DNA from: Desulfobulbaceae bacterium
GTDB lineage: Bacteria > Desulfobacterota > Desulfobulbia > Desulfobulbales > Desulfocapsaceae
Length of the DNA: 12,040 bases
Direction: 5' to 3'
Assembly: GCA_003509305.1 (NCBI GenBank)
Contig: DOMU01000051.1
Location: forward strand, 1-12,040
Part shown: piece after piece, positions 7,841-12,040 of the stretch
How positions within the stretch are numbered: the stretch's first letter is position 1
Layout: every line of letters starts with the position of its first letter
Made by a program: the position numbers and the translations under genes
Notes under the pieces: model-generated
The model's database searches: none
What the model was told of the DNA's origin: nothing
The model's input: the letters and a program-made list of their open reading frames with translations, nothing else

Positions 7841-8286
7841 TGTTCACGAAGAAAGACACAGATACGGACGATATGCGCAAGGCCGAAAGTGAGGCCGTCG
7901 CTTCGATCATCGACAAAACCATGGTGATCACCGGTGAGATTTCTTTTCAGGGGAAAACCAAGATCGACGGAACACTAACCGGAAATATTAGCGGAGAGCA
8001 TCTCATCCTCAGTCCCAGTGGTAAAATCACCGGCGATATCAAGGTCGCCTCATTCACTTGTTTTGGCGCACTGCGCGGCAACGTCGACGCAGGGATTGTC
8101 ATCGCCAGAAAGGGATGCGTCATCCACGGCAAAATCGTCGCCGGTAGCCTGACGGTGGAACCCGGCGCCGTACTGGATGGGGAAATCAAAGCCGCTTTGA
8201 GCAAAGGACGGCTGGCACCGGAAACTGACCCGGCCCGCCTCCCGTCCACGCCGAAAGAAACGGCGCCAGCAGGAGAAAAGAAATAG
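7840..8286 (+). CDS. Bactofilin (polymer-forming cytoskeletal protein)
   Basis: Small cytoskeletal protein that polymerises without nucleotide into membrane-associated filaments and recruits cell-wall enzymes. The 148 residues comprise a short charged N-tail (1-22), the bactofilin beta-helix core (about 24-118) with the repeating six-residue hydrophobic/glycine turns (TMVITGEISFQGKTKIDG, GNISGEHLILSPSGKITG, VDAGIVIARKGCVIHG, GSLTVEPGAVLDGEI), and a Pro/Ala/Glu-rich C-tail (about 122-148). The start overlaps the stop of the LytM peptidase gene by one base, and a weak AGGA-type ribosome site lies inside that gene. In other bacteria (Helicobacter CcmA with Csd peptidases, Hyphomonas BacA with LmdC) bactofilins position M23 hydrolases. 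A similar role here is inferred from linkage. Confidence 0.93.
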   Translation: MFTKKDTDTDDMRKAESEAVASIIDKTMVITGEISFQGKTKIDGTLTGNISGEHLILSPSGKITGDIKVASFTCFGALRGNVDAGIVIARKGCVIHGKIVAGSLTVEPGAVLDGEIKAALSKGRLAPETDPARLPSTPKETAPAGEKK

Positions 8287-8301
8287 GACAGACCGGGCGC
8301 C

Positions 8302-8541
8302 ATGTCTCAAAATGTTCATGTCTCAAACCTTCTCCGCTGCCCGGAGTGCGGCAATGATCAGGAATTTGTCGAAGTCTCCGGAGAAGTGATCACCACCACC
8401 TTCTATCAGCAGAATCCAGACGGCAGCTTTACACCCGTTGACCAGGAAGATGAACAGGCCAGCGGCCAGCGTTTGTATTGCGGCAAATGTGAGAAAGATA
8501 TTACCGCCCTCTACGAGCGTTTTGCCGAGATGGTTTTTTGA
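8302..8541 (+). CDS. Small zinc-ribbon protein of unknown function
   Basis: A 79-residue acidic protein with two CxxC knuckles, C13/C16 (RCPECGND) and C60/C63 (YCGKCEKD), separated by 43 residues, as expected for a single zinc ribbon. The middle (EFVEVSGEVITTTFYQQNPDG) is predicted beta strand, with an acidic loop at 46-54. No enzyme motif, signal peptide or membrane segment. It begins 15 bases after the bactofilin stop with at best a weak ribosome site, and is probably the third gene of the peptidase-bactofilin unit. It ends before a strong hairpin that separates it from convergent dsrC. I do not recognise a characterised homologue; nucleic-acid or protein binding are both possible. Confidence 0.75.
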   Translation: MSQNVHVSNLLRCPECGNDQEFVEVSGEVITTTFYQQNPDGSFTPVDQEDEQASGQRLYCGKCEKDITALYERFAEMVF

Positions 8542-8587
8542 TTTTTATCGTTGCCAGCGTGAATACGCAAAGCAAAGAACGCGGGCG

Positions 8588-8624
8588 AAAAAAAAGCGTG
8601 TATTCTTCCAAGAATACACGCTTT
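8588..8624. terminator. Intrinsic terminator between zinc-ribbon gene and dsrC, mainly for dsrC
   Basis: A perfect 15-base inverted repeat, AAAGCGTGTATTCTT (8593-8607) and AAGAATACACGCTTT (8610-8624), with only CC between. On the minus strand the hairpin is followed by a run of eight U (A8588-8595 on the plus strand), a textbook terminator just after dsrC. On the plus strand only three U follow, so termination of the zinc-ribbon transcript should be weaker, although the stem could serve both convergent units. Confidence 0.9.
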
Positions 8625-8648
8625 GACGCAGTAAACATTTATCTGCGA

Positions 8649-8969
8649 TCAGACGCAGCCAGTCGGCTTGGGCAGACCAGCCATTTTGCAGGCTCCTTTG
8701 CCAGGGCCGCTTGGGAACAGCTCGTAAATGCGTTTGAGCGGGAAACCAGTGGTCTTGGAAAGAATACGCACCATCGGCGCGATGCCATTCTTTTTGTAGT
8801 ACTCCTGAAGGGCGTCGATGACTTTCTTGTGCTCATCGGTCAGCTCGGCGATGCCTTCGGAAGCTTTTACATATTCAACCCAGTTCTGATTCCATTCTTC
8901 CATGCCCTTAAGCAGGAACCCGTCCTCGTCCACCGTAAAACTAGAACCATTGTATTCCAGCGTTGGCAT
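8649..8969 (-). CDS. dsrC: DsrC, sulfur-carrier partner of dissimilatory sulfite reductase
   Basis: Small cytoplasmic protein whose C-terminal arm carries sulfur as a trisulfide between two cysteines, made by DsrAB sulfite reductase and reduced via DsrMKJOP; in sulfur oxidisers the flow is reversed. The 106 residues are family length. The C-terminus GACKMAGLPKPTGCV holds C94 and the penultimate C105, ten residues apart. Having both distinguishes true DsrC from TusE (last Cys only) and from cysteine-free homologues. Other conserved parts: DEDGFL (14-19), WN...WVEY (26-33), LTDEHKKVIDALQEYY (43-58), RILSKTTGFPLKRIYELFPSGPGKGACKMAG (68-98). An excellent AAGGAGGT lies 5 bases before the ATG. Own promoter and terminator make it a single-gene unit; dsrAB is not in the window. 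Confidence 0.95.
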   Translation of the reverse strand: MPTLEYNGSSFTVDEDGFLLKGMEEWNQNWVEYVKASEGIAELTDEHKKVIDALQEYYKKNGIAPMVRILSKTTGFPLKRIYELFPSGPGKGACKMAGLPKPTGCV

Positions 8970-9283
8970 CCTCTACCTCCTTGAAATAATTGCATTTATG
9001 GCTTACGCCCTCAGCGGAGTACGCGCTCCTCAAACTCAACTGGGAGTATTACAATAGCCAAGATGCTTTGTCAATAGGATGGAGACCCATTTTCTCAGCG
9101 AAACGAAACGCTCGGAATATGCAGTATAATAATGAGTTATATATTGGAGTAATACTTTGGCCTTCCCGATGCCCGCCGTCCTTTCCTCTTGCGGTGAAAC
9201 GGCGAAGAGGGTAAACCGTCGCCCTGCTTCCACAAGGCGTTGTCCGCCAACAAACCGTGAAATCATTTCATTTTTCCACCGCC
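8970..9283. other. Divergent intergenic region between dsrC and ppiD
   Basis: About 310 bases with no supported gene. The dsrC side holds the leader and promoter. The centre (about 9110-9160) is clearly AT-rich against the GC-rich surroundings and contains a perfect TATAAT (9125-9130) and TATATT (9139-9144) on the plus strand, neither with a good -35. AGTATTAC (9045-9052) and its reverse complement GTAATACT (9149-9156) lie about 100 bases apart. The ppiD side (9160-9256) is GC-rich; short open frames there have no ribosome site or coding character. Confidence 0.6.
9046..9074 (-). promoter_or_regulatory. dsrC promoter
   Basis: On the minus strand a perfect -35 TTGACA (9069-9074), a 17-base spacer and a TAATAC -10 (9046-9051), preceded by TTG. 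Transcription would start near 9039, leaving a leader of about 70 bases ending in a strong ribosome site. This fits the high expression reported for dsrC in sulfate reducers. Confidence 0.7.
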
Positions 9284-11164
9284 ATGCTGCCAGTCCTTCG
9301 CCGTCACGCCCAATCGCCGATCATCCAGGGAGTTGTCATTATCATCGCCATCGTCTTTATTTTCTGGGGTGTTGGCGCCAATCTGATGCAGAAAGGTGGC
9401 CAGTCGGCGCTCACCGTCGGCGATGAACAAATCGGTTTCGAGGAGTACCAGCGCGCCTACGAGCGGCTACACGAGGATGTGGCCGCCCGCTTTGGCGGCA
9501 ATCTTTCCAAAGAGATGGCCGATAATCTGCATCTCAAAGAGCAGGTGATAGATCAGCTTGTTCAGGCGGCTCTCCTGCGTCAGGGCGCCAAGGAAATCGG
9601 CCTTGAGATCAGTGGCAAAGAGGTTCAGGATGCCATCACCGCCATGCCACAATTTCAGGACGGAGGAAAATTCAGCCTGGAAAAATACAACGCGCTCCTG
9701 GCCGCCAACCGCTTAACCCCCAACACGTTTGAAAGCGGGTTGCGCCACGATTTGTTACGGGAAAAGGCGACGCGGGAAATCGGGCGCTTTGTCAGCTCCG
9801 CCAGCGACCAGGAAGTGGATGATCTCTTTCAATACAATAACCAGCGGGTGGTCCTTTCCCTGCTCCGTTTCCGCCCCGCCGCCTACCGTGACCAGATCAA
9901 AGTGGACGACAAGTCGCTTGCCGCCTGGTACGAAGGCGAAAAAAATGCCTTCAAGACGCCGCCGGAAATTAAAGTCCGTTATCTCGCCTACCGTTTCGCC
10001 GATACTGACCAGACAATTACCATCAGCGACGAGCGGATACGCCAGTATTACGACGAACATGCCGACGAATTCACCCACCCGGAGATGCGGCGCCCGCGCA
10101 TCCTGTTCCTCAAGGCGGATGCCACCAACTTACCAGCGAAAATGCAGGAAGCCGAAGCCTTGCGGGCGCGAGCGCTGGCCGGCGAAGATTTTGAGACGCT
10201 GGTGCGACGCTATTCCGAGCATCCGAGTAAGACCACGGGCGGCGACGTCGGGCTTTTACCGAAAGCCGGTTCCGGCAGCCCAATCGAAGATATGCTTTTT
10301 TCCCTGCAACCAGGTGATATCGGCCCGGCGGTCAGTGTGCAGGACGGGGTATTTCTGATGCAGCTTGTCGAAATTCAGGCGGCGCGACAGGAAGCCTTCG
10401 ATCAGGTTAAAGAGGATATCGCCGGCCAGCTCCGGCAAAAAGAAGCGGAAAGCCTGGCCTTCAAGCGCGCCAATGACGCCTACGAAGGGATCATCGGCGC
10501 CGGCAGTATTGAAGCCTATCTACAAAAGAATCCACAGGAGCATCTGCAAACAACCGATTTTTTCCGCCAGGATCAGCCGTCTCCCGGCCTGGCCCATGAT
10601 CCGGAGCTGCTGGCGAAAATTTTCGCCCTGAACGGCGGTGAACTCAGCTCCTTGCTCAAGGCCTCGGAAGGTTATTTTGTTGTCTTTGCCGATGAGAAGA
10701 AAGCGCCAGTGGTGCCGGATTTGGCCGCGGTGCGCCCTCAGGCGGAACAAAGATACGTCGAGGCTAAAGCCAAAGAAATGGCCACCGAGAAGGCGAAAGA
10801 GGCTCTGGCGGCTTTGCGTGGCGGCAAGAGCATGACTGAAGTCGCCAAAACCTTTGGCCTTGGCGTCGAACAACCACCAGCCGTCAGCCGCCGGGAATGG
10901 CCTCAGGAGTGGCCGCCGGAAATGATGAAAACGGTTTTTGCCCTCAGTAATAAATCGCCTTATCCCGTCACGCCCGCCGTCATTGATGACGACCACTTGG
11001 TGTATGTATTCAGGGAGCGGCAAAAGGCCGATGTCGCCGGCCACGAGGCTGAACTCAGCCAATTACGCCAATCACTTCTGCAATTCAAACGCGAGCGGCT
11101 TTTGCAAGCGTTCCTCGATCAGGAACGGCTGGGGACGAAAATCCACCAAAATCCCAATCTGTAA
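9284..11164 (+). CDS. ppiD: Periplasmic folding factor of the PpiD/SurA type (SurA_N plus parvulin peptidyl-prolyl isomerase)
   Basis: Membrane-anchored periplasmic chaperone that assists proteins leaving the Sec translocon. From the ATG at 9284 it has 626 residues, the usual PpiD length: a short cytoplasmic tail (MLPVLRRHAQ), one membrane anchor (about 13-33, ending FWGVGAN as in PpiD), a SurA_N-like chaperone region (about 43-195, with the EEYQRAYERL and KEQVIDQLVQAALL helices), a parvulin domain (about 267-365: PRILFLKA, GEDFETLVRRYSEHPSKTTGGDVGLLPKAG, LQPGDIGPAVSVQDGVFLMQLVEI), then a charged helical tail. A GTG at 9257 would add nine residues; the ATG matches typical PpiD starts. Neither has a clear ribosome site. 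It is divergent from dsrC and probably monocistronic. Many PpiD parvulin domains are inactive, so isomerase activity is not assured. Confidence 0.88.
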   Translation: MLPVLRRHAQSPIIQGVVIIIAIVFIFWGVGANLMQKGGQSALTVGDEQIGFEEYQRAYERLHEDVAARFGGNLSKEMADNLHLKEQVIDQLVQAALLRQGAKEIGLEISGKEVQDAITAMPQFQDGGKFSLEKYNALLAANRLTPNTFESGLRHDLLREKATREIGRFVSSASDQEVDDLFQYNNQRVVLSLLRFRPAAYRDQIKVDDKSLAAWYEGEKNAFKTPPEIKVRYLAYRFADTDQTITISDERIRQYYDEHADEFTHPEMRRPRILFLKADATNLPAKMQEAEALRARALAGEDFETLVRRYSEHPSKTTGGDVGLLPKAGSGSPIEDMLFSLQPGDIGPAVSVQDGVFLMQLVEIQAARQEAFDQVKEDIAGQLRQKEAESLAFKRANDAYEGIIGAGSIEAYLQKNPQEHLQTTDFFRQDQPSPGLAHDPELLAKIFALNGGELSSLLKASEGYFVVFADEKKAPVVPDLAAVRPQAEQRYVEAKAKEMATEKAKEALAALRGGKSMTEVAKTFGLGVEQPPAVSRREWPQEWPPEMMKTVFALSNKSPYPVTPAVIDDDHLVYVFRERQKADVAGHEAELSQLRQSLLQFKRERLLQAFLDQERLGTKIHQNPNL

Positions 11165-11167
11165 AAT

Positions 11168-11201
11168 AAGCGGGCCGGCGGCTTTCTTGCCGCTCCCGCT
11201 T
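11168..11201 (+). terminator. Probable terminator after ppiD
   Basis: Three bases after the ppiD stop, AAGCGGG (11168-11174) pairs with CCCGCTT (11195-11201), and inside it GCGGC (11178-11182) pairs with GCCGC (11189-11193), with a small asymmetric bulge between. The following sequence is pyrimidine-rich rather than a true U run, so termination efficiency is uncertain. Confidence 0.55.
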
Positions 11202-11320
11202 ACCTTCTTCCTCACGGTCTTCCTCTTTTTCGCTCGCCTTCGAGGAAGTCAATGCTATAGTTAACGTCTTTTTCTGGCCCACGGTGTGCCGGAATCCGAT
11301 CTCTGCATATTTTTTTTGTC

Positions 11321-12040
11321 ATGAATACACCCGCGGCCACTCTTCCTCTTGAACAGTATCGGCGACTTTCCGCTTTTGAGCAAACCCTCCTGCGTTTCCT
11401 CTCGGTTTTTTACGAACCAGCCAACCCAACCTTAATTGTCGCCTGTCTGTTCAAACTCGATCTGCGCAACAATCGAGGCAATCGGCCAACCACGGCCAAT
11501 ATCCAGCACTACATTCAGAAATTTGTCCAGAACGGTCTCCTGACCGAAGATCGCATCTGTTGTCCGGAGCTGATGGAAACGCTGGCGAAAATGACGGTGA
11601 CCGACGGCGGTTTCGCCCGTTACGCGAAGATCATTCGCAGCGAAGCGCCGCTCGTTGGCGGTGTTGGCAAATGGTCAACCCGTTGCTGGCGCGCCGCCCG
11701 CGACCTGCGCATCGGCCTTTACCTGGCCGATTTCGATATCATTGAGGAATGCGAAAAATTCCTTGTCACCCAATGTCAGGAATTCAGCCTCGAACCGCCG
11801 GTGATCAGCCAAGTGGTGGCCGGGCCGTTTGACCACGCCTGGCTGGAATCGTACGCCCTTTCCTATCGTTTTTATCTGCTTGGCGAGACGCTGGCCGAGG
11901 CCCAGCGCGATTTACGCGGCATCGAGCCAGTCGTCGGTTACCTGGCCGAATTCGTCACCTCGCCGGAACTGGCCGCCGATGAACTGGTGCCGTTCCAGCG
12001 TCTTCTGTTTCAGCAGCTTGTTTTGCAAGGCGATCTGGCC
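11321..12040 (+). CDS. Unidentified protein, first 240 residues (runs off the right edge)
   Basis: Open frame from an ATG to the window end with no stop. The codon pattern (G/C third positions, no rare stretches) matches the neighbouring genes, so I take it as real. The N-terminus (LEQYRRLSAFEQTLLRFLSVFYEPANPTLIVACLF, then IQHYIQKFVQNGLLTED) looks like a winged-helix or helix-turn-helix fold of about 75 residues, followed by alpha-helical sequence (about 80-240) resembling helical-repeat or regulatory regions of large multi-domain proteins. No signal peptide, membrane segment or catalytic motif is visible in this part. One possibility is the N-terminal extension of a large helicase-type ATPase; another is a MalT-like regulator. 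I cannot choose without the rest. No ribosome site is seen; a U-rich tract lies just before the ATG. Confidence 0.65.
   Translation, partial: MNTPAATLPLEQYRRLSAFEQTLLRFLSVFYEPANPTLIVACLFKLDLRNNRGNRPTTANIQHYIQKFVQNGLLTEDRICCPELMETLAKMTVTDGGFARYAKIIRSEAPLVGGVGKWSTRCWRAARDLRIGLYLADFDIIEECEKFLVTQCQEFSLEPPVISQVVAGPFDHAWLESYALSYRFYLLGETLAEAQRDLRGIEPVVGYLAEFVTSPELAADELVPFQRLLFQQLVLQGDLA

Noticed and set aside
9157..9426. 89-codon frame starting upstream of ppiD
   Set aside because: No ribosome site, overlaps the ppiD start in another frame, and its translation is low-complexity without conserved features.
9729..10358. 209-codon plus-strand frame inside ppiD
   Set aside because: Overlaps ppiD in another frame; the translation is Arg/Ser/Pro-rich without domains.

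Overview
The window reads as a chromosomal core region of a Gram-negative, GC-rich bacterium that respires sulfur compounds or descends from one that did, most likely Desulfobacterota (the former sulfate- and sulfur-reducing Deltaproteobacteria). The main pointer is a DsrC with both C-terminal redox cysteines. The LytM/bactofilin pair and the style of the DnaG and RpoD proteins agree with this. A sulfur-oxidising proteobacterium cannot be excluded. I see no phage, insertion sequence, CRISPR array, tRNA or rRNA.

Left half, minus strand (about 5710 down to 1): a compact housekeeping operon read as dnaG (primase), rpoD (primary sigma factor), dprA (DNA-processing protein), rpe (ribulose-phosphate epimerase) and the start of pgi (glucose-6-phosphate isomerase, cut by the window edge). 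It is a rearranged 'macromolecular synthesis' operon. rpsU is absent from the 5' side, and dprA and two sugar-phosphate isomerases sit on the 3' side. rpoD/dprA share a stop/start at TGATG and rpe/pgi at ATGA, so translation is probably coupled. The RpoD has no recognisable region 1.1, and an in-frame stop just upstream fixes its start.

Middle, plus strand (5899-8541): divergent from dnaG lies htpX (membrane zinc protease of the heat-shock/envelope quality-control type). It is followed by a membrane-anchored LytM (M23) endopeptidase with a coiled coil, a bactofilin overlapping its stop codon, and a small two-CxxC zinc-ribbon protein. The peptidase and bactofilin form a probable local cell-wall-shaping module: a cytoskeletal polymer positioning a periplasmic peptidoglycan hydrolase.

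Right part: dsrC stands alone on the minus strand with its own strong promoter, strong ribosome site and a perfect 15-bp-stem terminator that also separates it from the convergent zinc-ribbon gene. Divergent from it, on the plus strand, is a PpiD/SurA-type periplasmic folding factor. After a probable terminator there is the first 240 codons of an unrecognised protein that runs off the right edge.

Overall this is mainly conserved core genome. The parts most worth a second look are the sigma factor without region 1.1, the rpoD-dprA coupling, the LytM-bactofilin-zinc-ribbon module, the stand-alone dsrC transcription unit, and the unidentified partial protein at the right edge.
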